From assembly GCF_950295315.1 (NCBI RefSeq), contig NC_080166.1, forward strand, positions 97,903,141 through 97,967,140: a stretch of 64,000 nucleotides of DNA. Reading direction: 5' to 3'. How positions within the stretch are numbered: the first letter of the stretch is position 1; every line of letters starts with the position of its first letter. Shown here in pieces: positions 34,639 through 44,562 of the stretch. A program made the position numbers and the translations under genes. The notes beneath the pieces were generated by a model. That model saw nothing but the letters and a program-made list of their open reading frames with translations, was not told where the DNA came from and searched no databases. The DNA comes from Erinaceus europaeus. Taxonomy: Eukaryota; Chordata; Mammalia; Eulipotyphla; Erinaceidae.

Positions 34639-35262
34639 TGTGGGTCTATGTGAAAGCTTGGTAGAGCTTAGGGGTGCCCTCCCATCCTTGGATGGAGGTC
34701 TGGAAAGATACCCCGCTTGTTAGCCTCTCTCATCATAGAGATGAGCCAAGAGGGAAAAAGTCTCCCAGACTCAGTTTCCCCTTGTAAGACTCTCAAGCCC
34801 ACAGAAATCTCAGTTTCTCTCTGCTAGCAGCAGGCCACATGGCTGCCCGATTTAAGGTTCATTTACTCAAAGTTCACCTCACCTTCTGATCATAAAGGAG
34901 AACACACCTTATCACACACTCCTAACAGTGTCCTTTGATGTCCTTAATTTACATCAAGCCTTGTTTATGTTCTCTCTATGTTACCTTAACTGGTTTAACC
35001 CCTATTCTTCTCTCAAATGCCTCTGGGTAATTAAATGCCTGCATCAGGAGACTAATTATCTTGACCTTTATGTATCTGCATCAATTCTTGTCATACCAGC
35101 CCCCTACCATAGGGGCAATCTGACCTTTAAGAAACCTGTAATATCTGACATATTTGAAGAATGCTTTTTGTTTAAATCTCTATATAAACCTAAGCCCACC
35201 CCCAAATAAATTGAGAGTGTTCATATCAGAATCCTCCCTGAGTCTCTTTGTTTATCAAAGTC
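34639..35262 (+). mobile_element. LTR-like block inside an L1
   Basis: It starts TGTGGGTCTATG and contains a TATA box (tatataaa, 35181-35188) and a polyadenylation signal (aataaa, 35205-35210) about 20 bp later. It ends near tttgtttatcaaagtct. This is the promoter and poly-A layout of a retroviral LTR. I cannot show a target-site duplication, and no second copy exists in the window. L1 sequence lies directly on both sides. Confidence 0.55.
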
Positions 35263-35265
35263 TGT

Positions 35266-36960
35266 TGAAATTGAAAAAGACACAAAGAAGTAGAAAGATA
35301 TTCCATGTTCATGGACTGGAAGAATTAACATCATAAAAATGAATATACTACCCAGAGCCATCTACACATTTAATACTATTCCCATCAAGATCCCAACCAC
35401 ATTTTTTAGGAGAATAAAAAAAATGCTACAAATGTTTATCTGGAACCAGAAAATACCTAGAATTTCCAAAACAATCTTGAGAAGAAAGAACAGAACCAGA
35501 GGCATCACACACCCAGATCTCAAATTGCATTATACGGCAATTGTCATCAAAACTGCTTGGTACTGGAACATGAATAGACACATTGACCAGTGGAATAGAA
35601 TTGAGAGCCCCAAGTAAGCTCCCACACCTATGACATCTAACCTTTGACAAAGGTGCCCAGTCTATTAAATGGGGAAAGCACAGTCTCTTCAACAAATGGT
35701 GTTGGAAAGAATGGGTTGAAGCATGCAGAAGAATGAAACTGAACCACTATATTTCACCAAATACAAAAGTAAATGCCAAGTGGATCAAGGACTTGGATGT
35801 TAGACCACAAACTCTAAGATACTTAGAGGAAAATATTGGCAGAACTCTTTTCCACATAATTTTAAAGACATCTTCATTGAAATGAATCCAATTACAAAGA
35901 AGACTAAGGCAAGCATAAACCTATGGGACTACATCAAATTAAAAAGCTTCTTCATAGCTATAAAAAACTACTACCCAAACCAAGAGACCTCTCACAGAAT
36001 GGGAGATCTTTACATGCCATACATCAGACAAGAGGCTACTACCCAGAATATATAAAGAACTTGCATATCTCAACAACAAGACAACAAATAACTGCATCCA
36101 AAAATGGGGGGGAGGACATGGACAGAATATTCACCACAGAAGAGATCCAAAAGGCCAAGAAACACATGAAAAAATGCTCCAAGTCTCTGATTGTCAGAGA
36201 AATGCAAATAAAGACAATAATGAGATACCACTTCACTCCTGTGAGAATGTCATACATCAGAAAAGGTAACAGCAGCAAATGCTGGAGAGGTTGTGGGGTC
36301 AAAGGAACCCTCCTCCACTGCTGGTGGGGATGTAAATTGGCCCAACCTCTGTGGAGAACAGTCTGGAGAACTCTCAGAAAACTAGAAATGGACTTACCCT
36401 ATGATCCTGCAATTCGTCTCCTGGGGATATATCCTAAGGAACCCAACACACCCATCCAAAAAGACCTGTGTACACATATGTTCTTGGCAGCACAATTTGT
36501 AATAGCCAAAACCTGGAAGAAACCCAGGTGTCCAACAACAGATGAGTAGCTGAGCAAGTTGTGGTATATACATATATAATGAGATAGTTCTCAGCTATAA
36601 AAAATGGTGACTTTACCATTTTCAGCAGATCTTGGATGGACCTTGAAAAATTCATGTTAAGTGAAATAAGTCAGAAACAGAAGGATGAATATGGGATGAT
36701 CTCACTCTCAGACAGAAGTTGAAAATCAAGATCAGAAAAGAAAACACAAGTAGAAACTGAATTGGAATTGGTGTATTGCATCAAAGTAAAAGACTCTGGG
36801 GTGGGTGGGTAGGGAGAATACAGGTCCAAGAAGGATGACAGATGACCTAGTGGGGGTTGTATTGTTATATGGAAAACTGGGAAATGTTATGCATGTACAA
36901 ACTATTATATTTACTGTTGAATGTAAAACATTAATTCCCCAATAAAGAAATTTTTTTAAA
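35266..36960 (+). mobile_element. L1 ORF2 C-terminal part and short-type 3' UTR
   Basis: It begins gaaattgaaaaagacacaaa. Frames 35339-35617 and 35923-36549 encode L1 ORF2 downstream of the RT: a TFF/W-rich thumb-like region, then the C-terminal cysteine motif (CWRGCG, LLHCWWGCK) around 36280-36340. The frames are separated by a stop and a frameshift, so the element is dead. The UTR runs through tgcatcaaagtaaaagactc and cctagtgggggttgtattgt to taattccccaataaagaaat and an A-rich tail. The minus-strand frames here are shadows. Confidence 0.92.
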
Positions 36961-37509
36961 AAGTATATAGAGCAGAGCACATGATCAGATGAGGGAAGGC
37001 AGGGGACTTTGGGGCCTTAAACTATGAACTTGGGGGCATCAAGGTATTGAACTGCCCTCAAGAATCACTAGAATTTATGGCCAAAAGCCTGACTAGGGAA
37101 ATAAATAACTATTTTTCCTTTGAACACTAAGGCTGAAGGATTTCTCTAGGTCTGCTAACCTCCCAGTGTTAACTGTTAACTAGGAAATTTAAAGAAAAGT
37201 ATTTCAACTGGCTTGTAACTCTACTTTATATTTGCTTGTTTACCCAGTTGGCTTCAGTAACTATGTATGAATCCTCCTGAAGCTAATTCTATCTCTGTGT
37301 TCATCAGGAATGTGTGAACAATGAGATTCTCTTTAAGAGGGGGAAAAACTTGAATTCCTTGAGCTTTTTAATGCATAGACTTCAGTTCTGACTATATATG
37401 CTTTCAACCTAAGCACTTAAGTTTTCAAATTAGTAAACTGATTGAATTTTAACATTGGGCTTAAATTGCTAATGAATTTCTAATAGTAACTTTTAAAATA
37501 ATAAATCAC
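36961..37509. other. Unique DNA, no gene seen
   Basis: Nothing recognised. Confidence 0.4.
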
Positions 37510-38265
37510 CTATGATCTTAGACCAAGGAGACCAGTAGTAACCAGTCTTGTCAATATATATGATATAGTTATTTGTACATAGAATTAAATGACATAAATC
37601 TTGGCAAAGTCTTGAATAGTATAGTAAATCCTAGTCATGGGGTTTTCAAGTAAACCAAGTTCCCAAATAACTTGTTCATAATAATAATTATCTATTGCCT
37701 TCTTAAACTCTAAAGACAGCAAGGAACCTTCCACATTCTCTATAAACCTGTATTTCTCCCAGACCTGGAACCTCTGTGACTTTGCTCATTTTCTTTCATG
37801 CTTCTCATTATCCACACTGCATCTGCTAATCTCAGCCAAATCAATGCAACAGCGCCACCTCAACATGTTCACTTCAGACTGTGTCAGGCCTGAGATGTCA
37901 ACCCTCTAGCTCCAATACTCTGCTTTCAAGTTGCAGATGCTACCTTGATGCAAACTTGACCTCCCTCACCAATGTGTCCTAGAGCCCTACCTCTCTAGAG
38001 CCCTACCCCACTAGGTAAAGATAGAAACAGGCTGGGGTTATGGATCAACCTGTCAACACCCATGTCCAGTGGAGAAGCAATTACAAAAACCAGGCCTCTC
38101 ACATTCTGTTCCCCATAAGGATCTTTAGTCCATACTCCCAGAGGGATGAAGGGTAGAGAGACTTCTAATGGAAGGAAGGGGATATGGAACACTGGTGATA
38201 AAAATTATATAGAATTATAGCCCTCTTATACCATAATATTATCAATCATTATTAAAATACTAGTA
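37510..38265 (+). mobile_element. L1 3' UTR, old long-UTR copy with an internal deletion
   Basis: It follows the long UTR from about 37510 (tctattgccttcttaaactc, cacctcaacatgttcacttc). At about 37917-37925 it jumps from caaccctctagctcc to ttgcagatgctaccttgatg, skipping several hundred bases. It ends with ggtgataaaaattatataga and a diverged 3' end. The frame 37995-38192 (minus) is a shadow. Confidence 0.78.
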
Positions 38266-38469
38266 AAAAGGGGACAATATTCTCATTAAAGCCCATTTTA
38301 GTTGTGTTTTCTCTTCTGTGGGAACTACTATAAAAGGTGAAGCAACTTAACCTAGGTTAGGCATAAAATCAAAAATAAAAATATAAGCCTCAAGTCAGGG
38401 AGGGTTTAGTCAGTAGCCCAAAATTCATAAATCTATGCATGAAAGATTTTGGTTTTTTGTAATATCTGG

Positions 38470-38645
38470 GGATTCCCTGCTCTAAGCTAACTTTTTTCTT
38501 CTTCAGATAAACACACAGCAAGTGGCAAAAAACAAGAGAAAGAGAGGGAAAGAAACTACAACTTCAATGTTTCCTTCAATTGGCCCAGTTTGAATCTGGG
38601 TCTTGCACATAGTAATGTAGTGCTCCATGCACATCCATGGAAGGA
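38470..38645 (-). mobile_element. tRNA-derived SINE (family D), old
   Basis: Antisense: tccctgctctaagctaactt, agagagggaaagaaactac, ttcaatgtttccttcaattg, tttgaatctgggtcttgcac and agtgctccatgc. It has the layout of 40140-40391. Confidence 0.65.
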
Positions 38646-38908
38646 AGGACTTCTTTTCAGCCAGACACAATCATGAATCATCCTTTCTGCAGAAGTCTTA
38701 GTGACTTTTAATACCTAGCACCCACATTTTATCCCAGGACATTTCAGGCAGCACTTTAATGAGTTTATTACAGGCTTAAAATTAAGTGCTTGGAATCATC
38801 ATTTTGTTGAACAAGGTGAAATTTAGCAAAATTCAAATTCAAGTAACTCATGAAGTTGAGATGCAGCTAAAACATAAACAAACAATTAATAATATATAAA
38901 AGTTTTCC

Positions 38909-38922
38909 GGGGGGGGGGGGGG
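38909..38922. repeat. Poly-G run, 14 bp
   Basis: Fourteen consecutive G, directly before a GC-richer segment (38923-39070) that resembles 39360-39460: both read ggt/gccctggtgtgt..., then aaggcactgcca. Confidence 0.9.
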
Positions 38923-39070
38923 TCCTGGTGTGTGGGAGTTAAGGGCACTGCCACAGGGATTTGATTTGCCCACCTTCCTACCCTTCTGGGTCTTTGGTCC
39001 ACTAATCTCTCCCTCTAGCTGCCAAAACCCTGGTGGCAGAGACAGAGACAAGAAGCTCCTGCAAGTTGCT
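38923..39070. repeat. Unclassified repeat-like segment
   Basis: This shares phrases with 39360-39465 (cctggtgygt, a purine stretch, ggcactgccaya-g). The two may be copies of one more SINE type whose head I cannot define. The short frames here are not supported as genes. Confidence 0.4.
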
Positions 39071-39252
39071 ATACTGCACCAAAGTAAAAGACTCTGGGGT
39101 TGCAGAGGGGGGGAGAGTTCAGGTCCTGGAACAGGATGGCAGAGGACCTAGTGGGGATTGTATTGTTGTGTGGCAAAATGAGAAATGTTATGTATGTACA
39201 AACTACTGTATTTACTGTTGACTGTAAAACATTAATCCCCCAATAAGAAATA
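39071..39252 (+). mobile_element. L1 short-type 3' UTR, 5'-truncated
   Basis: It reads tactgcaccaaagtaaaaga, cctagtggggattgtattgt, tactgtatttactgttgact and acattaatcccccaataaga, closely matching 36770-36950. The A-rich tail leads straight into the (GGA)n tract. Confidence 0.9.
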
Positions 39253-39263
39253 AAAAAGAAAAG

Positions 39264-39345
39264 AAGGAGGAGGAGGAGGAGGAGGAGGAGGAGGAGGAGG
39301 AGGAGGAGGAGGAGGAGGAGGAGAAGGAGAAGAAGGAGAAGAAAC
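39264..39345. repeat. (GGA)n microsatellite
   Basis: About 20 GGA units followed by GGAGAA variants. The minus-strand frames 39069-39524, 39212-39499 and 39232-39462 (runs of Leu, Ser and Pro) are the three reading frames of this tract and are not genes. Confidence 0.95.
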
Positions 39346-39465
39346 TGCTGCACCTGCAGGGAAAGAAAAAGGCTTCCTGGGGGTGGGGGTGGAGCAGGAT
39401 TTGAGCCAGGGCCCTGGTGCGTAGGAGGCGAAGGCACTGCCATGAGGCTGATACACCCACAAAAT
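39346..39465. repeat. Unclassified repeat-like segment
   Basis: tgctgcacctgcagggaaag, gagcaggatttgagccaggg and ggcactgccatgaggctgat suggest a tRNA-derived SINE body, partly shared with 38923-39070. Confidence 0.4.
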
Positions 39466-39664
39466 AGTAAAAGTAATAATAATAATAATAACAAAACATA
39501 AAAGTTCAGACTATGTGTCCTCACATGTAGTTTTTCATGGAGTCTTGTAAGACACTAAGCTTTGGAGAGCGCTATTCAGTCCTGTTAAAATATTTCTATA
39601 GTGGACTATCTTAGGCAATATAATTCTGTCATAGGAAAAACGTTTATTTTGCTATTTCCTTTTT

Positions 39665-39942
39665 TCTTTCCTTCCCCTTTAGGGTTATTTCTGAGACTTA
39701 GTGCCACCATTATGAATCCACTGCCCCTGGCAATCATTTTGCTCCTTCCCCTTTTTATTGGAAGGACAATGAGAAATTGAGAGGAGAGGAGGAGGTAGAG
39801 AGGGAGAAAGACACCTGTTTCGCTGCTTGTGAAGCGTGCCTGCTACAGATGGGGAGCAGGGGCTCCAACATGGATCCTTGCACAGGTCTTTGCACTTTAT
39901 ACTATGTGGGCTTAACCAAATGCTCCACCTGTCTGGTCCCAA
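39665..39942 (-). mobile_element. tRNA-derived SINE (family A, long form)
   Basis: Antisense: extra module (ttagggttatttctgagact, atgaatccactgcccctggc), then attggaaggacaatgagaaa, acacctgtttcgctgcttgt and ccacctgtctggtccc. The overlapping 136-codon minus frame 39685-40095 arises from it. Confidence 0.88.
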
Positions 39943-40139
39943 AGCTAACACAGCTAACAGACTCACCACACTGCATGCAAAGTGAATGGTAACGGATTGG
40001 CAAATGATCGTGGGGCCATTGGAATCAAGGATGAATGCAGCTATAATGAAAACAACATAGGTCCTTTCAGTGTCAGCGTTTGTGATCTTAGTCAATGACT
40101 AATTATGAGATTTCTTCTGGTATTTATGGTGAAGGATGC

Positions 40140-40391
40140 AGAACTGATTTTCTTTGCTTATTTATTTATTCATTTATTTTTCTACTGCAAGGGCTTCACT
40201 GCTCTAAGCTGACATTTTCAGATATAAGTTGAGATGGAAAGATACCACCACACTAAAGCTTCCTCCAATGCAGTGTGTATGTGTGTGGTGGTTGGGGTGG
40301 GGGTGGGGAAGGGGAGGACTGTTCTGGAACCTGGGTCATACACATGGCAACGTAGGCACACTGTCCAGGTAAGCTATTTTGCTGGGCTGAA
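40140..40391 (-). mobile_element. tRNA-derived SINE (family D)
   Basis: Antisense: a T/A-rich tail, then ggcttcactgctctaagctg, gataccaccacactaaagct, an expanded GT/GGGGT stretch at 40273-40312, cacactgtccaggtaagcta and ttttgctgggctg. Confidence 0.75.
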
Positions 40392-40639
40392 ATGTTTTCT
40401 TTATTATCACTGCCTTTACCTTGTTTTGATAATAGAATATCTCCTGTCTATCTAAGGGTAGTAAACCTGTAATTAAATTTCACATTAACTACAAACAAGG
40501 GTAAAAATGGCCATCCTTCTCTGAAGTAGAATGGATTACAACTCTGCTGTTTTATTTTTTATGGACAGACTAAATGGGGTTGTCATTTGGACAGTACAGC
40601 TGAGAACAATGAAGTAAAAAGTTCCCCTAAGATGTTTTA

Positions 40640-40790
40640 TTCTTACTTATTTATTTTCCCAGAGCACTGCTCAACTCTGGTTTATGGTGGGGCAGGGATT
40701 GAACCTGGGACCTGGAATCCAGGACCTTGGAGCCTCAGGCATGACAGTCTCTTTGCATAACCATTATGCTATCTATTCCCCACCTCCACT
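40640..40790 (-). mobile_element. tRNA-derived SINE (family C)
   Basis: Antisense: cagagcactgctcaactctg, gattgaacctgggacctgga, a 14-bp local duplication of the ggacctggaa type, then cataaccattatgctatcta. Confidence 0.88.
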
Positions 40791-40972
40791 AAGCTGGTCT
40801 TTTCTAGCCCAGGGAGAACACTCAGGGCTTAGGTTGATGGCTTTCACAATACCTAGCTCACCACTAGATAGTCAGTGAGGAGATATTCATGTATTATAAC
40901 TTCTTTCCTATTCATATCACTAATTGGCTAACACAAACCTATGAAACAATACATTTCATTCAGTGTACATTA

Positions 40973-41090
40973 CAAAATACTGTTTTCTTTTTTTTAATTA
41001 GTGATTTAATAATAAGATTGTAAGATGACAAGGGTACAATTTCATATAGTTCTCACCACCAGAGTTCCAAGTTCAAAATACTGTTTTCTT
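40973..41090 (-). mobile_element. Extremely short L1 insertion (84 bp) with target-site duplication
   Basis: The body, 40990-41073, is the reverse complement of the last ~75 bases of the older long-type L1 3' UTR (compare 15130-15216) plus poly-A. The 17-bp repeat caaaatactgttttctt at 40973-40989 and 41074-41090 flanks it exactly. Confidence 0.93.
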
Positions 41091-41117
41091 CTAGTGAATG
41101 ATGACTATGTACTACAT

Positions 41118-41235
41118 TTCTCTCTGTCCTAACAATGATGACCTAAATAACAACAACAATAATAGCGACAACAACAATAAAAAAACAAGGGCAACAAAAG
41201 GGAAAATAAATAAAATATTAAAAAAGTAAAAAAAG
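41118..41235 (+). mobile_element. 3' tail of a family A SINE
   Basis: ctctctgtcctaacaatgat, the AAC/AAT-rich spacer, caagggcaacaaaagggaaa and an A-rich end. The tRNA head and body are missing. A C-rich stretch (41246-41300) follows. Confidence 0.75.
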
Positions 41236-41904
41236 ACTGTGTCCCATCCCCACCACCCACCCCCGCTCCCCCACCCCACCCCCTCACTCCCGCCGTGCTG
41301 GGAAGGCCACTGGCCACCCTCCCCTACAATCGTATTAAAGTGTAAACATATAAACCACTATTTAATATGAGAGGGGAAAAATTGATCATATGTCTAGAAC
41401 TTCTTAAAACACAGACTGAGTCTTTTTAATACATAGGCTGTCTTTGATATGTTGACTCTCTCAAAAGCCTAGACCAGGGAGAACAGAAGCAACCGGCAGC
41501 ACAGCTATATACAAGATGCTGGGTATTATACCCCAAACCCTAACAAAGGGACTTTCCAAAGTTAACCCTATCACCAAATAATGTGACGATAACAATAACT
41601 ATCCATTGTCTTCTTGAACCCTAAGACAACAGGAACCTCACATTTCCACTATAGAGCCTATATTTCCCCGAGTCCTGGACCTTAGGGTGGGGCCCACTTT
41701 TCTGCATACTGCTCTCAATTCGAATCAAATAATATTGCATCCAGGTATCGAAACTTAATCAACGCAATGAGTACCACCCCAACATGCTTCACTTCAGACT
41801 TGTGACCAGAGACTTCAGGTGTGGAATGACAACCCTTCAGCTTCATCACTTGGGTGAGAGCTTTCCTTTCATAGTATTCTCTAATTCCATTCCAGGTGGT
41901 CCAC

Positions 41905-42355
41905 TGTTGGTATGCATGAGACCCTTTCTGTTTCATTTGGTTTAAATCCCCCCCTGCTTAACACTATTCTATTTACATAACCACTTCATTCTATTTACAT
42001 AACCACTGTTAACAAGTTCCACCCTCCCTCCAGGGCATTTGTGGTTCAGTGATAGGATTCTCGCCTGCTCTGCCCCCTCTTTGCCCCCTCTTTGTCACAC
42101 TCTGATTTTCACCAGTCACTTTTCTCTCCACCCTCTCTATTTCACATCCTGTTTCCACCCTACTTCGCAAGTATATATAAAGACAGCATTGTGAGTTTTA
42201 CTGTACTTTGAGTTTAACTTAGCTCGTCTTAGATTGTGCTGCGTCCTGCATGAATAAAGAGACACTGCCTACAGCTCAACCATGAGTCCCTGGTCATCTG
42301 TTACCCGCCCGTGAAGCGAGTCCGGCAAAAACAACATAACCCGTCGAAAACAACA
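41905..42355 (+). promoter_or_regulatory. 5' LTR of the ERV
   Basis: 451 bp, starting TGTTGGTATGC and ending AAAACAACA. It has a TATA box (tatataaa, 42174-42181) and a polyadenylation signal (aataaa, 42253-42258), so U3, R and U5 can be placed roughly. A tandem gccccctcttt at 42068-42092 is single in the 3' LTR. Confidence 0.93.
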
Positions 42356-42357
42356 TA

Positions 42358-42378
42358 TGGCGCCTACAACGTGGGACC
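42358..42378 (+). promoter_or_regulatory. Primer binding site, tRNA-Lys-like
   Basis: TGGCGCC-TA-CAACGTGGGAC lies two bases after the LTR. Apart from the extra TA and one base it matches the tRNA-Lys(1,2) primer site (TGGCGCCCAACGTGGGGC) as I remember it from betaretroviruses. Confidence 0.75.
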
Positions 42379-42548
42379 GGACCTGTGCAACTCCCAGATA
42401 AGTGAAGACTTTGCCTACCTATGCACTATGGTCTTCTCTTCTACTTATGAAGAGGTTTGCCAAAGCCTCTACTGTTTCATTATGAGACAGTTTCTCTGTC
42501 TCTGGAACATTTTACTCTGGGCCACACTTCGGTTCCCTGACCGGGAAC

Positions 42549-42795
42549 TTTGGTTTCTTATGACCGGGATCATAGAGCTTGGGAGATGCACGGAGATTTC
42601 TCCTTGGACTTCTCTGGATTCCCTCTCCCATGTTTCCTGAGGAAAAGGACTACATTTTGCTCCGGGCCACAGTTTGGTTCTTTATGACTGTGATCGTAGA
42701 CCTTGGGATATGCATGGGGATTTCCACTGGGACTTTCTGGACTTCTTCTCAAATGTTTCCCATGGAGAAGGACTACTCTAGTTTGAGGAACATTC
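42549..42795 (+). repeat. ~124-bp imperfect tandem repeat in ERV interior
   Basis: Two units start at 42549 and 42673: each reads tttggtt-ctta/ttatgac, then gatcrtaga-cttggga and agaaggactac or aaaaggactac. The unit length is not a multiple of three, which argues against a coding repeat. Confidence 0.8.
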
Positions 42796-43834
42796 TCCAG
42801 TACCCTGGCAGTTGCCAAGTATGGAGACACGTGGTTAGTTCTACTCTCCTGATTGGATTCTTTCTTCAATGGGAAGACACTTTTAAAAATGGGTGCCTGA
42901 AGCAATCCAGCAGGAACAGTCAGAAGCACCCTAAATGGAATTTCGAGGAGCTTTTTGGCCAAGGATGCCCTCCGGGGATTCTTAATCCTACATTGTGAGA
43001 TCTTGATAATCTGGTTCAAGTTGCGTTTCATAAGAGAATGATTTGAATGACTGAGTTTTTGTTTGACATTGACTTAAAAAAAAATGCTGGATGAAGCCAT
43101 GATTTCTAGAGACATCCAGAAGCAATCCAAAAAATTGTTTTTTCCTCCTTTGAATTCTTTTTTACGTCTTGGCATAAATCTGAAATGTTTAATAATCAAA
43201 ACGGTATGAGTTATGGGTGGGGCAGATAGTGCAATGATTATGTTAATTATTCTCATGCCTGAGGCTTTTAACCGTGGTTCTTCTGTTTACCTTTCCACAT
43301 TTTATTGAGTTTAAACTGTTTAAACAACCTTAAAATCATACTAGAAAGGACTTCCAATTATAATGGAGTTATCAATTATAGTAAACTTCTAATCTGCTAC
43401 AAGTTTTGTTTGACAAGTAAGTGAATTTCAGCTGTCAAAGTCTTCACATGAAAAAGTATCTACTCAAATGGAATTCCTGGAAATCCATTTGGATACTGTT
43501 CTCAGACATCGCCCCCAGAAACCAATGATGAGACCTGGCACGTCCTGAAGAAACAGATTCACAGACTCCAAAGATCACTCTCTACAGAAAAGCAGAATTC
43601 TGGTGGCTGATATTCCCCATCAAGACAGACGTACAGCGTTTCATCCCTTGGCATTTTCTTCTGTGGTCAGCTACTTTGGACTGACACCTCCATCGGACTT
43701 ACTGGTACACGCTGCTGTGTTTCTCAAAGACTAACTTCATCCAATTGCCTTGAGACTTCATAGACCATGTCCCCTTGCCTGCAGGCTCTTCTCCAGAGGC
43801 AGAAAACTCCCCCTCCTTATTAGGTTATGCCCAC

Positions 43835-43950
43835 AGAGGGATGAAGCGCACCAAGAGGCAAGAGATGCCCACAGAGGCAGGAAACGCCCTTTGAGGCAAG
43901 AGATGCCCCCAGAAGCATGAAGCATTCCCAGAGGCAAGAAATGTCATTTC
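43835..43950 (+). repeat. ~19-bp degenerate minisatellite in ERV interior
   Basis: Five to seven units of the type agaggcaagagatgcccac, agaggcaggaaacgcccttt and agaagcatgaagcattccc lie shortly before the polypurine tract. Confidence 0.8.
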
Positions 43951-44100
43951 GCCTGCTAGGCCTTGCCCTTTGAGTCAAGAAAAGCTCCCCTTGGCATCAC
44001 ACTGGTTATTGCTGCTCACCTATTTTGTTTTCCATGTCTTATGCCAGTTCTTTTGAAAAAGCCTGTACGATATAGGTTTCTGTTCACCCCACAATGGCCA

Positions 44101-44123
44101 TTAGTTAAAAAGAAAGGGGGAAT
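44101..44123 (+). promoter_or_regulatory. Polypurine tract
   Basis: ttagttaaaaagaaaggggg followed by aat, directly before the 3' LTR; it would prime plus-strand DNA synthesis. The same string, reversed, stands next to the LTR at 50827-51156, which ties the two elements together. Confidence 0.88.
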
Positions 44124-44562
44124 TTTTGGTATGCATGAGACCCTTTCTGTTTCATTTGGTTTAAATCCCCCCTGCTTAACACTATTCTATTTACATAACC
44201 ACTTCATTCTATTTACATAACCATTGTTAACAAGTTCCACCCTCCTTCCAAGGCATTTGTGGTTCAGTGCTAGGATTCTCGCCTGCTCTGCCCCCTCTTT
44301 GTCACACTCTGATTTTCACCAGTCACTTTTCTCTCCACCCTCTCTATGTCACATCCTGTTTCCACCCTACTTCACAAGTATATATAAAGACAGCATTGTG
44401 AGTTTTACTGTACTTTGAGTTTAACTTAGCTCGTCTTAGATTGTGCTGCGTCCTGCATGAATAAAGAGATACTGCCTACAGCTCAACCATGAGTCCCTGG
44501 TCATCTGTTACCTGCCCGTGAAGCCAGCCCGGTGAAAACAACATAACCTGTCGAAAACAACA
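44124..44562 (+). promoter_or_regulatory. 3' LTR of the ERV
   Basis: 439 bp, homologous over its full length to the 5' LTR. The expected start TGTTGG reads TTTTGG here, a one-base change in the terminal dinucleotide. TATA and aataaa signals are retained. Confidence 0.92.

Larger units (their letters stand above)
41905..44562 (+). mobile_element. Non-autonomous class II-like endogenous retrovirus, complete LTR to LTR
   Basis: A 2,658-bp element with two LTRs, a primer binding site next to the 5' LTR, a polypurine tract before the 3' LTR, and an exact 6-bp target duplication gtccac (41899-41904 and 44563-44568). Six bases is the duplication length of class II (ERVK-like) integrases. The ~1.77-kb interior has no recognisable gag, protease, pol or env, so the element must have been copied by proteins of another element. 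The two LTRs differ by roughly a dozen substitutions and one 11-bp length change, which suggests a fairly recent insertion. The frames 42311-42640, 42579-42998 and 42570-43031 have no known domain. Confidence 0.93.

Noticed and set aside
39069..39524. 151-codon minus-strand frame with long Leu, Ser or Pro runs
   Set aside because: It is the translation of the (GGA)n tract and neighbouring SINE/L1 sequence in several frames.
42570..43031. Overlapping 139- and 153-codon frames in the ERV interior
   Set aside because: They run on opposite strands over the 124-bp repeats, show no retroviral domain, and the repeat unit shifts frame.
43835..43950. CRISPR-like array
   Set aside because: Units are adjacent and degenerate without unique spacers, and the setting is a mammalian ERV.
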